Assembly (NCBI RefSeq): GCF_963676475.1
Contig: NZ_OY781106.1
Location: 1,302,001 to 1,366,000, forward strand
Length of the DNA stretch: 64,000 bases
Reading direction: 5' to 3'
DNA from: an uncultured Celeribacter sp.
GTDB lineage: Bacteria > Pseudomonadota > Alphaproteobacteria > Rhodobacterales > Rhodobacteraceae
A program made the position numbers and the translations under genes. Below are positions 43,664 to 51,533 of the stretch, one piece after another; the stretch's first letter is position 1; each line of letters opens with the position of its first letter. The notes under the pieces are model-generated. The model had not been told where the DNA came from and searched no databases. It was given only the letters and a program-made list of their open reading frames with translations.

Positions 43664-45958
43664 TCAATGAAACTGCGCCTGCACCGTCGCGGTCAGTTCG
43701 GACAAAGAGAAGGGTTTTGGCAGGAAGGTCGAATTCGGAATGCGTGATTGCTGTTCAGAGAAATGATCCTCCGCATAGCCCGAGACGAAGACCACTTTGA
43801 CGCCAGGCCGATGTTTGAGCGCCTCGGACACCCAGCTCGGCCCATCCATCCCCGGCATGATCACGTCGGAGACGAAAACGTCGATATGAAGGCTCTCGTC
43901 TTCCAGCGTCTCCAAAGCCTCCTCGGCATTCTCAGCCTCAATCACCGTATAGCCCCGCAGGCGCAGCGCGCGGGAGGCAAAGGCCCGCACGGGCGCTTCG
44001 TCCTCGACCAGAAGGATCACGCCGGAGCCGCGTTCCGCCTGGGTCGTGACATCGGGCAAGGGCTTGTTCGCGGCCTCGACCACCGCTTCGGCCCGCGCCG
44101 TATGGGCCGGGAGATAGATGGTAAAGGCGGTGCCTGCCCCCACCACGCTGTCGACGAAAATGAACCCGCCCGTCTGTTTGATAATCCCGTAGGCGGTCGA
44201 CAGACCAAGCCCCGTTCCCTCGCCCGTGCGTTTGGTGGTGTAGAACGGCTCGAACACTTTCTGAAGCCGTTCGGGCGGAATGCCGACACCCTGATCCGAC
44301 ACGGTCACCATAACATATTCTCCCGCCGGAAGCGTCGCGCGGTCGCGGGTAAACCCTTCACGCAACACCTCGTTGCGGGTTTCGACCTTGATCTCTCCCC
44401 CCGCAGGCATCGCGTCGCGGGCGTTCACCACAAGATTCATGATCACCTGCTCCAACTGGCGTTTATCGACCCGGATCGGCAAAAGCCCGGCGTCATGGTT
44501 GAGCGTCAGGGTGACTTTTTCGCCCACGAGACGGTTCAGCAAATGGGTCAGATCGGACAGCGTATCACGCAGGTCGATGACCTCGGGCTTGAGTGTTTGT
44601 TTGCGGGAGAATGCCAAGAGCTGGCCAACCAAAGAGGCCGCCCGGTTGGCGTTTTGATGGATTTGAACAAGATCGCTGTAATCCGGGTCCGACTTGTCAT
44701 GACGCAACAACAACAGGTCGCAATGCCCTGAAATTGCAGTCAAAAGATTGTTGAAATCATGCGCCACACCGCCCGCGAGCTGACCGATTGCCTGCATTTT
44801 CTGGCTCTGCACGAATTGCGCCTCAAGCGATTTCAACTCGGTCGCATCTGAGAGCACCGCAATCAGTTCGATCTCCCCATTCTGACCTTCGACCCGATTG
44901 AGGGTGATTTGCAGGAAGGTGTCATTTTGCGGCCGCGAGGCGCGTACAAACTCGGGCTTGCGCGCCCGCCCCATCGCCACATCGGTGACCCAATCCTGTA
45001 CCGGACGCCCCAGCCCCTCGACCAGGTCACCAAGACTCAGCCGATCATGCGACGGGATCGTCAAAAGTTCGCGCGAATGACGGTTCGATTGCAAAATCCG
45101 CCCATCGACCGCCACTTTCAAAAGTGCCACGGGCAGCGCGTCAAAGGCATCCCATTCGCCGACATTGGGTGTGGTTTCTGGCAGGAAATACAATTCTTTA
45201 CGCCCCGACTCCCCGCTCTCGAACTGAGCCACGCGGGCATATATCCGCCCCTCGACGCTGGCCAGAACATGCACATCCCCGGAGCGGATCGGCAGATCCG
45301 TGATCATCCGATCCAGGGCTTTTTCACGATGCCCGATCAGTCGACGCAGAGGCTCGTTCATGTAAAGGATGGTGTTATTCTTGCTCAGGGTCAGCATCGG
45401 CAGTGAAATGGCATCGCCATCAAGCGCGCTGCCACGCTCCGCCATATCTTCGAGACGCCACAAGAAGCCGTCCTCGCCGATCAAATGCACCGCAAGACGC
45501 ATGTGACCGTGGCGCATCACCACGTCTTCGCGCGCGGCTCCTTTGGCCAGCGCCCGCGATTGCAAGCGGCTGAGCGTGGCCGCAGGCGCCGCGAAGAGGT
45601 CTTCAAGCGCGCCCAAAAGCGTCTCGCCGCCACGACCACCGAAACGCGCCACAGCGGCCCGGTTTTCATACCCGATCACGCCGTTCAAATCCGTTGTGAA
45701 AGACGGGGCTGCATCATTGGCGACAAAGGCGGAAAGCGCGGCATAAAGCCTGCGCCGCATCTGTTTCTGACGGTAGCTGAGCACAGTGACAAGAAACGCC
45801 GCCCAAAGCAGCACAGCCCCCGCCGCAAAGGCCAAAACGCCAAGACGCGGCCAAGGAATCACCAAAGCACTTGCGCATAAAGCGGCGCCCCCCAGGGCAA
45901 TCGCCAAACTATAGGGTGCCAGCCGTCCGGCCTGTTTTGACAGTGGGCCTGCGGTCAT
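43664..45958 (-). CDS. cckA: CckA-type hybrid histidine kinase/response regulator
   Basis: 764 residues. Two N-terminal membrane helices (about 12-60), two PAS-like regions (about 75-175 and 270-370), dimerisation/phosphoacceptor with His400 in GGVAHDFNNLLTAISGH, ATP-binding domain (N-box VNARDAM, G-box FEPFYTTKRTGEGTGLGLS) and a C-terminal receiver with Asp698 in VSDVIMPGMDG. The HDFNN H-box and overall order are those of CckA, which passes phosphate through ChpT to CtrA. A TTAA-N7-TTAA site stands 150 bp upstream, fitting CtrA feedback. ATG at 45958 is preferred; TTG at 45970 has a better ribosome site and is possible. Confidence 0.93.
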   Translation of the reverse strand: MTAGPLSKQAGRLAPYSLAIALGGAALCASALVIPWPRLGVLAFAAGAVLLWAAFLVTVLSYRQKQMRRRLYAALSAFVANDAAPSFTTDLNGVIGYENRAAVARFGGRGGETLLGALEDLFAAPAATLSRLQSRALAKGAAREDVVMRHGHMRLAVHLIGEDGFLWRLEDMAERGSALDGDAISLPMLTLSKNNTILYMNEPLRRLIGHREKALDRMITDLPIRSGDVHVLASVEGRIYARVAQFESGESGRKELYFLPETTPNVGEWDAFDALPVALLKVAVDGRILQSNRHSRELLTIPSHDRLSLGDLVEGLGRPVQDWVTDVAMGRARKPEFVRASRPQNDTFLQITLNRVEGQNGEIELIAVLSDATELKSLEAQFVQSQKMQAIGQLAGGVAHDFNNLLTAISGHCDLLLLRHDKSDPDYSDLVQIHQNANRAASLVGQLLAFSRKQTLKPEVIDLRDTLSDLTHLLNRLVGEKVTLTLNHDAGLLPIRVDKRQLEQVIMNLVVNARDAMPAGGEIKVETRNEVLREGFTRDRATLPAGEYVMVTVSDQGVGIPPERLQKVFEPFYTTKRTGEGTGLGLSTAYGIIKQTGGFIFVDSVVGAGTAFTIYLPAHTARAEAVVEAANKPLPDVTTQAERGSGVILLVEDEAPVRAFASRALRLRGYTVIEAENAEEALETLEDESLHIDVFVSDVIMPGMDGPSWVSEALKHRPGVKVVFVSGYAEDHFSEQQSRIPNSTFLPKPFSLSELTATVQAQFH

Positions 45959-46108
45959 CGTGGTGTACAAACGTCCCCCCTGACTATGCGTCTGTCCTGC
46001 CGTTGCAATCCGGCATGGCTCATAATTGGCCCGACCCAGCCGTCGGGAAAATGTCTTATCGAACTCTAAAGAATCCGTGCGTTCAGACCGAGTGTGGAAG
46101 CGGTTTGG

Positions 46109-46123
46109 TTAACGCGCTTTTAA
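46109..46123. promoter_or_regulatory. CtrA-type site upstream of cckA
   Basis: TTAA-CGCGCTT-TTAA, a perfect match to the CtrA consensus TTAA-N7-TTAA, 151 bp before the cckA start, inside the 255-bp gap between cckA and the rsmB-like gene. Confidence 0.65.
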
Positions 46124-46213
46124 TGCCCGGTCCGTTTCACGATAAAACGTGAAGAACTATCGGTAAAGTTGTATTGTTAACTTATTCTTCCCGTTTCCAT
46201 AGTGGAAACAGTC

Positions 46214-47395
46214 TCAGGCATTGCGGCGCAGAACCGCATAAAAGAACCCGTCACCGCCCTCAAGCGGACTTATAAGTCGCTGTTTTTCCATGAAAAAATC
46301 AGAATTTCGAGCAAGGAAGGCCGAAACCTGCCCGACATTTTCCGCCTCAAAGAGCGAACAGGTCGCATAGGCGAGGCATCCACCGGGACGCACCAAAGGC
46401 GCAACCTCATCGAGAATATCGGATTGGATCGCGCCCAAATGCGCGAGCCGCGTGGACGTCAGCGCCCATTTGCCTTGCGGACTGCGGGAAAAGGCGCCAG
46501 AGCCGGAACAAGGCACATCGCAGAGCACCAGATCGTAACTTGACGCCAACTCCGCCTTGCGCGCCGTGGTGATCTTGAGCCCTGCGCGCCCGGCCCGCGC
46601 CGCGATGTCCTGCATCCGCGCCGGATCGACATCATGGGCGGTCAGAGTGAGCTTGGCCTGCGCGCCCATGGCGAGAGACTTGCCGCCGCCGCCCGCGCAA
46701 TAATCCAGCACCGACATGCCGTCTTCGAGCGGCAGCGCGTCGATGATCGCCTGAGACCCCGCATCCTGAAGCTCGACAAGGCCCGTCAGATAGGCTTGTG
46801 AGCGCGCTACGGCGCGGGCCCCTTTGGTGACCCTCAAGGCCGTTTCCGAAAGCGGATGCGGCAGCGCCTCGATGCCGTCATTGGCGAGATGCTCCAACGC
46901 ATGGCCCAGCGTCGATTTCGCGGCATTGACCCTGAGAAAAACTTCCGAGCGCTGACGCATCCCCGACAGCACTGCCTCCATCGTATCGCCAAGCGTTTCC
47001 TTATACAGCGACAAAAGCCAGTCCGGGCAATCGAGGCGCACACCCTGTGGCGCATTGTCCAAATCGGGAGCCGCCGCGCGTTCCTCGTCGGTCAAAGGAC
47101 GCGGCGCAAAGCGGTCGGTGCAAAACAGCGTGTCAGGGTCAGTGCCTGCGGCCCGCAACGCGCCGATCATCACCTGCCGCCCCGAAGGCCGCCCCTCGCC
47201 CGCCCCGCCAAGCCAGCCGTAAGAGCGCAGGCAGCGGATCGCATCGAAGACGAGATCGCGGATCGCAGCGCGGTCTTTCGAGCCCGCGAAGCGATGCCCG
47301 CGCGCCCAGGTGGTCAAAACGCGTTCAGCATTCTCGCCGATCAGCACATCGTCGAGAATCTCTATGGCGGCGGAAAGGCGGGCGGCGGGTGTCAT
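46214..47395 (-). CDS. RsmB/NOP-family rRNA m5C methyltransferase
   Basis: 393 residues. N-terminal NusB-like RNA-binding helices (about 10-60), then a Rossmann methyltransferase with the SAM-binding LDYCAGGGGKSLAM (about 230-243), and two catalytic cysteines of the RNA m5C family in DVPCSGSGAFSRSP and ATCSLFEAEN. Methylates a cytosine of 16S rRNA (C967 in E. coli RsmB). ATG at 47395. It lies downstream of guaB beyond a terminator. Confidence 0.9.
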   Translation of the reverse strand: MTPAARLSAAIEILDDVLIGENAERVLTTWARGHRFAGSKDRAAIRDLVFDAIRCLRSYGWLGGAGEGRPSGRQVMIGALRAAGTDPDTLFCTDRFAPRPLTDEERAAAPDLDNAPQGVRLDCPDWLLSLYKETLGDTMEAVLSGMRQRSEVFLRVNAAKSTLGHALEHLANDGIEALPHPLSETALRVTKGARAVARSQAYLTGLVELQDAGSQAIIDALPLEDGMSVLDYCAGGGGKSLAMGAQAKLTLTAHDVDPARMQDIAARAGRAGLKITTARKAELASSYDLVLCDVPCSGSGAFSRSPQGKWALTSTRLAHLGAIQSDILDEVAPLVRPGGCLAYATCSLFEAENVGQVSAFLARNSDFFMEKQRLISPLEGGDGFFYAVLRRNA

Positions 47396-47422
47396 GGGTT
47401 CAGCAAAAACAGGGTCTGGTGC

Positions 47423-47458
47423 AAAAAGCAACGGCGACCGAAGGCCGCCGTCGTTGTT
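47423..47458 (-). terminator. terminator after guaB
   Basis: Minus strand GACGGCGGCC-TTC-GGTCGCCGTTGC followed by a T run; 19 bases after the guaB stop and just before the rsmB-like start, so read-through may still feed that gene. Confidence 0.75.
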
Positions 47459-47476
47459 TCTTTGAGACGGGTCGGC

Positions 47477-48928
47477 TCAGCCGATCCGGTAGTTCGGGCT
47501 TTCGCGGGTGATCTGCACGTCGTGGACGTGAGATTCCTTGAGGCCCGCGCCGGTGATCTTGGTGAAGTTACAATTCGTGTTCATCTCCGCGACGGTAGCG
47601 CAACCGGTGTAGCCCATGGCAGCGCGCAAGCCACCGACCATCTGGTGCAACACGGTGCCGACGGGGCCTTTGTAGGGCACCTGACCCTCGATGCCCTCGG
47701 GCACGAGCTTGTCGGAGGCGGCATCTTTTTGGAAATAGCGATCCGCCGAGCCGCGCGCCATGGCGCCCAGGGACCCCATGCCACGGTAGGATTTGAACGA
47801 CCGGCCCTGGTAGAGGATCACCTCGCCCGGAGACTCATCCGTGCCCGCAATCATCGAGCCGACCATGGCAACAGAGGCACCTGCCGCAATGGCTTTGGCG
47901 AAATCGCCGGAGAATTTGATGCCGCCATCGGCAATCACAGGCACGTCGCCTGCGGCCTTGGAACAATCCATGATCGCGGTGAGTTGCGGCACGCCGACGC
48001 CCGCGACCATGCGGGTGGTGCAGATCGAGCCCGGGCCGATGCCGACCTTGACCGCATCCGCGCCCGCACCGATGAGGGCTTTGGTGGCCTCGCCTGTGGC
48101 GACGTTGCCCGCGATGATCTGGACCTTGTCGCCGAATTCCTTTTTGGCGCGCGCCACGGCGTCCACAACGCCTTGGGAATGGCCATGCGCCGTGTCGATG
48201 ACGATGATGTCGACGCCTGCGTCCACCAAAGCGGCGGAGCGCTCAAAGCCCGCGTCGCCCACGGAGGTGGCGGCAGCCACGCGCAGACGGCCGAGGCTGT
48301 CTTTACAGGCCGAGGGGTTCAGCACGGCTTGTTCGGTGTCTTTGAGGGTCAAAAGCCCGGTCAGGTGGCCTTTGGCATCCGTCACGAGCAGTTTCTCGAT
48401 CCGGCGGGCTTTCATCAGGGAGATTGCCTCGTCGCGATCTGCGGGCTCTTGCAGAATGGCGAGATCGGTCGAGGTCATCACCTGAGACACCGGCGTGTCG
48501 TCGGAAGTGGCAAAGCGCATGTCGCGGTTGGTGACGATGCCGACCACGCGGCGTTTTTCGTCAATGACCGGGAAGCCGGTGAAATTATACTGGGCACAAA
48601 GCGCCTTGGCATCCGCGATGGTCTGGTTCGCGGTGAGCGTCACCGGGTTGTAGACGATGCCGCTCTCAAAGCGTTTGACGCGACGGACCTCGATGGATTG
48701 CTTTTCCACGTCGAGGTTCTTGTGGATCACCCCCACGCCGCCGGCCTGCGCCATGGCGATGGCCATGCGGGCCTCCGTCACGGTGTCCATCGCAGAGGAC
48801 ATCAGGGGGATGTTCAGCTGAATGGCCTTCGTCACAAAGGTCTTGGTGTCCGCCGTTGACGGCAGCACGGAAGATGCAGCCGGAACAAGCAATACGTCAT
48901 CGAAGGTAAGCGCCTCGCGAATCTCCAT
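47477..48928 (-). CDS. guaB: inosine-5'-monophosphate dehydrogenase
   Basis: 483 residues. Oxidises IMP to XMP, the first dedicated step to GMP. TIM-barrel with two inserted CBS domains (about 95-215; NYNFTGFPVIDEKRRVVGIV is seen), the catalytic Cys in GPGSICTTR, and the flap region YRGMGSLGAM. Its partner guaA is on the other strand 35 kb away. The 287-bp gap upstream contains repeat copy B but no clear purine riboswitch. Confidence 0.98.
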   Translation of the reverse strand: MEIREALTFDDVLLVPAASSVLPSTADTKTFVTKAIQLNIPLMSSAMDTVTEARMAIAMAQAGGVGVIHKNLDVEKQSIEVRRVKRFESGIVYNPVTLTANQTIADAKALCAQYNFTGFPVIDEKRRVVGIVTNRDMRFATSDDTPVSQVMTSTDLAILQEPADRDEAISLMKARRIEKLLVTDAKGHLTGLLTLKDTEQAVLNPSACKDSLGRLRVAAATSVGDAGFERSAALVDAGVDIIVIDTAHGHSQGVVDAVARAKKEFGDKVQIIAGNVATGEATKALIGAGADAVKVGIGPGSICTTRMVAGVGVPQLTAIMDCSKAAGDVPVIADGGIKFSGDFAKAIAAGASVAMVGSMIAGTDESPGEVILYQGRSFKSYRGMGSLGAMARGSADRYFQKDAASDKLVPEGIEGQVPYKGPVGTVLHQMVGGLRAAMGYTGCATVAEMNTNCNFTKITGAGLKESHVHDVQITRESPNYRIG

Positions 48929-49103
48929 CAGGTCTCTCCATGGGGGATACGGTTTGGCACGTCCCTATTGCATGGATGTGCCACAATGGAAAGGGTGTTT
49001 TGTGTGTTTCACCCAGATGTCACGCAAGATTTAGGGCCGCCCTCCCGAGAAAGGCGACCCTTTTTGAGTATTTTGGGCAGCAAAGGAAACGACAAAAAAG
49101 CGT

Positions 49104-49218
49104 TAAAGCGTTTTTCGTTTAATCTGAATCAGATTGAGCGAAAAACGTTGCGACACTGAATTGATCTTGCTGCGTTTTTCAAAAATTGAGTGCCTCAAGT
49201 TTTTTGAAAAACGCTTTA
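49104..49218 (-). repeat. two-hairpin interspersed element, copy B
   Basis: 115 bp, inverted with respect to copy A, eight differences. The stem GCGTTTTTCA/TGAAAAACGC differs from copy A by a C-G to T-A change on both sides (compensatory), and the second hairpin CGTTTTTCG/CGAAAAACG is perfect here. Supplies the TAA stop (49216-49218) of the TehA/SLAC1 gene. Confidence 0.88.
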
Positions 49219-50211
49219 GACCACAGCTGCGTTGGTGGCTTTGGCCAGTTTTCCCTTGGTCCAGAGCTGCATGACCTTGGACGCGATATAGACGACCGCC
49301 AGCGTGGCCGCGACGAGTTCCAGCCCCCCCAAGAGGCGAAACGGCATCGGTTGCAGCGTGGCCGCGGCGAACATCAGGTTGGCGAAGGCCGCGAGCGGAA
49401 AGGTAAAGGCGCCCCAAAGCGCAGAGAAGTCGGCTTTGGTCAGGTAGCGCAGCCCCGCGAGATAAACGATCAGCGCGGTCACGCCGATCCAGGCGAAGGC
49501 CAGCGCAAGCGTCGTGTAGCCCAATAGCGTGGCATTGATGCCGAAAAGCGCAACGGGGGCCACATGGATCGCCAGAAGCGGGCGCAGCGGCGGCGGCACA
49601 TCGGATTTGGCGAATTGCATCGCAGAGATGATCCAGACGGCGGCGGCAATCGGCAGGGTCGTGGCGAAGATGATCTGGGACAGACCGGTCCAGCCCAAGG
49701 GTACAGCCGCCAGAGGGGCGATGATGAAGCCGACGAAGGACAGGTGCCAGACAGGCGTGACACGGCGCTGTTCGGCGGGGCCGCGCGCCATGCCGAGAAT
49801 GATCCCGAAGGCAACGAAAGCATGGCCCAGAAGTGCTAAGACCAGCACGGCTTTGGCGAATGCGGCGCTGTAGGGCACCATGGTTGCGGCGAAGAGAAAG
49901 CCCGACGCGGTCATGGCCGACAGACCCGCCCGGCCCGGCAGGATTTTCGCGTCCTCGAAAATAACCCCGAAACGGCGGGCCATCTTGGCCAGATAGGTGA
50001 GGAGCGCGAAGAGATACAAAAGCGAGATCGCCCCCAAGAGCATCTCGCCGATCCACTCGGGCGCGGGCAGGATTTTCGCGGCGTTGCGCCAACCAAGGCC
50101 GATCCCGAAGAGCCCGAGGATGGGCGGAAAGATCGCCGGCGGCGTGGCGCGCCAGAGGCCCTGCGGCGGCGCGTTGAACGGTTTGGGCATGATGCGGGGC
50201 GGTGTGGTCAT
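49216..50211 (-). CDS. TehA/SLAC1-family membrane protein
   Basis: 331 residues, about ten membrane helices. The TDT/SLAC1 pattern is visible: GLFGIGLGWRNAAKIL (about 33-48), ALLGHAFVAFGIILGM, then RVTPVWHLSFVGFIIAPLA and a late GALTF/GGLELV helix pair. The family covers tellurite-resistance TehA, dicarboxylate and sulfite carriers, and anion channels; the precise substrate is unknown. ATG at 50211 has AAGG nine bases upstream; longer starts up to 50298 exist. Its stop codon is the first TAA of repeat copy B. Confidence 0.8.
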   Translation of the reverse strand: MTTPPRIMPKPFNAPPQGLWRATPPAIFPPILGLFGIGLGWRNAAKILPAPEWIGEMLLGAISLLYLFALLTYLAKMARRFGVIFEDAKILPGRAGLSAMTASGFLFAATMVPYSAAFAKAVLVLALLGHAFVAFGIILGMARGPAEQRRVTPVWHLSFVGFIIAPLAAVPLGWTGLSQIIFATTLPIAAAVWIISAMQFAKSDVPPPLRPLLAIHVAPVALFGINATLLGYTTLALAFAWIGVTALIVYLAGLRYLTKADFSALWGAFTFPLAAFANLMFAAATLQPMPFRLLGGLELVAATLAVVYIASKVMQLWTKGKLAKATNAAVV

Positions 50212-50308
50212 GACGGCAGCCTTCATATATTTCGAAGGCTGAATATCACCCTGCCCCGTTTCAGGAAAGCTTTTCCAATTGTCGCGACCTGCGCGCAATG
50301 TCGCGGGT

Positions 50309-50421
50309 TAAAGCGTTTTTCTTTTTTCTGAGGCAGGAAAAAGAAAAACGCAGCGCAGCATATAAACATTGTGAGCGCTTCACACCAAATCTGTGAAACA
50401 GATTCAATGCGAAACGCTTTA
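50309..50421 (+). repeat. two-hairpin interspersed element, divergent copy C
   Basis: 113 bp with the same ends (TAAAGCGTTT and AAACGCTTTA). First stem GCGTTTTTCTTTTT/AAAAAGAAAAACGC is longer than in A and B; the second retains AATCTG/CAGATT with a new loop. The middle is not alignable. Its right end gives the TAA stop (50419-50421) of the aglK gene. Older or a subfamily. Confidence 0.75.
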
Positions 50422-51510
50422 GTCTTTCGGCCGCATCGACAGCCCATCGGCGAAGAGGTGCACTTTCTCCGGCGGTGCGGAGAGTTTCACCGTCTGGCCT
50501 TTGAGACCCGCATGGATGCCCGGCAGCTTGGCGATCAAGGGATCGAGGCCGCGTTCGGCGACGAAATAGAGCAAGGTCACCTCCCCCAGCGCCTCGACCA
50601 CATCGACGACACCGTCAACAATGGCTTCGCCTTCCGCGAGATGCATGTCCTCGGGGCGCACGCCGACGTTGACGCGGCGCCCCATGTCGGACGGCTCGGT
50701 TGGGATCGCGGAGGTGGCGATGCCTTCGCCGTCAAGCTTGACCTTGGTCACCGCCCCGGTCTCGATGATTTCGCCAGGCAAAAGGTTCATCGAGGGCGAG
50801 CCGATAAATTGCGCGACGAATTCATTGTCGGGTTTCTCATAGAGATCGAGCGGGCTTCCGACCTGCGCGATGCCTTTGTTGGCCAGCACCACGATGCGAT
50901 CGGCCAAGGTCATCGCCTCCACCTGATCGTGGGTCACGTAGATCATCGTGCTGTCGGGCATGCTTTCCTTGAGCTGGGCGATCTCAAGGCGTGTCGCGAC
51001 GCGCAGCGCTGCGTCGAGGTTGGAGAGCGGTTCATCGAAGAGATAGACCTTCGGGTCGCGCACGATGGCCCGACCGATGGCAACGCGTTGCCGCTGACCG
51101 CCCGAAAGCGCCTTCGGCAGGCGGTCGAGATAGTCTTCGAGTTGCAGGATATGAGCGGCGCGCATCACCGCCTCCTTGATCTCGTCCTTGGATTTCTTGG
51201 CAAGTTTCAGGGAGAAGGCCATGTTGTCGTAGACCGTCATATGCGGGTAGAGCGCGTAGGACTGGAACACCATGGCGATGCCGCGTTGCGCGGGGGGCAC
51301 GTCGTTGACCCGCACCCCGTCGATCTCAAGCGTGCCGCCGGAGATTTTCTCCAGCCCCGCGATCATGCGCAAAAGCGTGGATTTGCCACAGCCGGACGGG
51401 CCGACGAAGACGATCAGCTCGCCGGTCTCGATGTCGAGATTGATGTCCTTCAGGACCTCGACCTTGCCACCATAAACCTTGGCGACATTTTCCAGTTTCA
51501 GATCAGCCAT
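50419..51510 (-). CDS. aglK: alpha-glucoside ABC transporter ATP-binding protein
   Basis: 363 residues, MalK/UgpC type. Walker A GPSGCGKSTL (about 36-45), signature ALSGGQRQRVAIGRAI, Walker B KVYLFDEPLSNLD, H-loop IYVTHDQVEAM, and the C-terminal regulatory OB domains with VGVRPEDMHL. Energises the AglFG permease. Last gene of the aglEFGAK operon, 23 bp after aglA. Its stop codon TAA is shared with repeat copy C. Confidence 0.92.
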   Translation of the reverse strand: MADLKLENVAKVYGGKVEVLKDINLDIETGELIVFVGPSGCGKSTLLRMIAGLEKISGGTLEIDGVRVNDVPPAQRGIAMVFQSYALYPHMTVYDNMAFSLKLAKKSKDEIKEAVMRAAHILQLEDYLDRLPKALSGGQRQRVAIGRAIVRDPKVYLFDEPLSNLDAALRVATRLEIAQLKESMPDSTMIYVTHDQVEAMTLADRIVVLANKGIAQVGSPLDLYEKPDNEFVAQFIGSPSMNLLPGEIIETGAVTKVKLDGEGIATSAIPTEPSDMGRRVNVGVRPEDMHLAEGEAIVDGVVDVVEALGEVTLLYFVAERGLDPLIAKLPGIHAGLKGQTVKLSAPPEKVHLFADGLSMRPKD

Positions 51511-51533
51511 GACCTCTCTCCCCTCCCTAATTC

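Noticed and set aside
46856..48859. A 667-codon open frame antisense to guaB and the rsmB-like gene
   Set aside because: Spans two conserved minus-strand genes and their terminator; not a gene.
48929..49103. Small gene or terminator upstream of guaB
   Set aside because: An imperfect AGGGCCGCC/GGCGACCCT hairpin with a T run exists on the plus strand at 49033-49065, but no plus-strand gene ends there, so its role is unclear.
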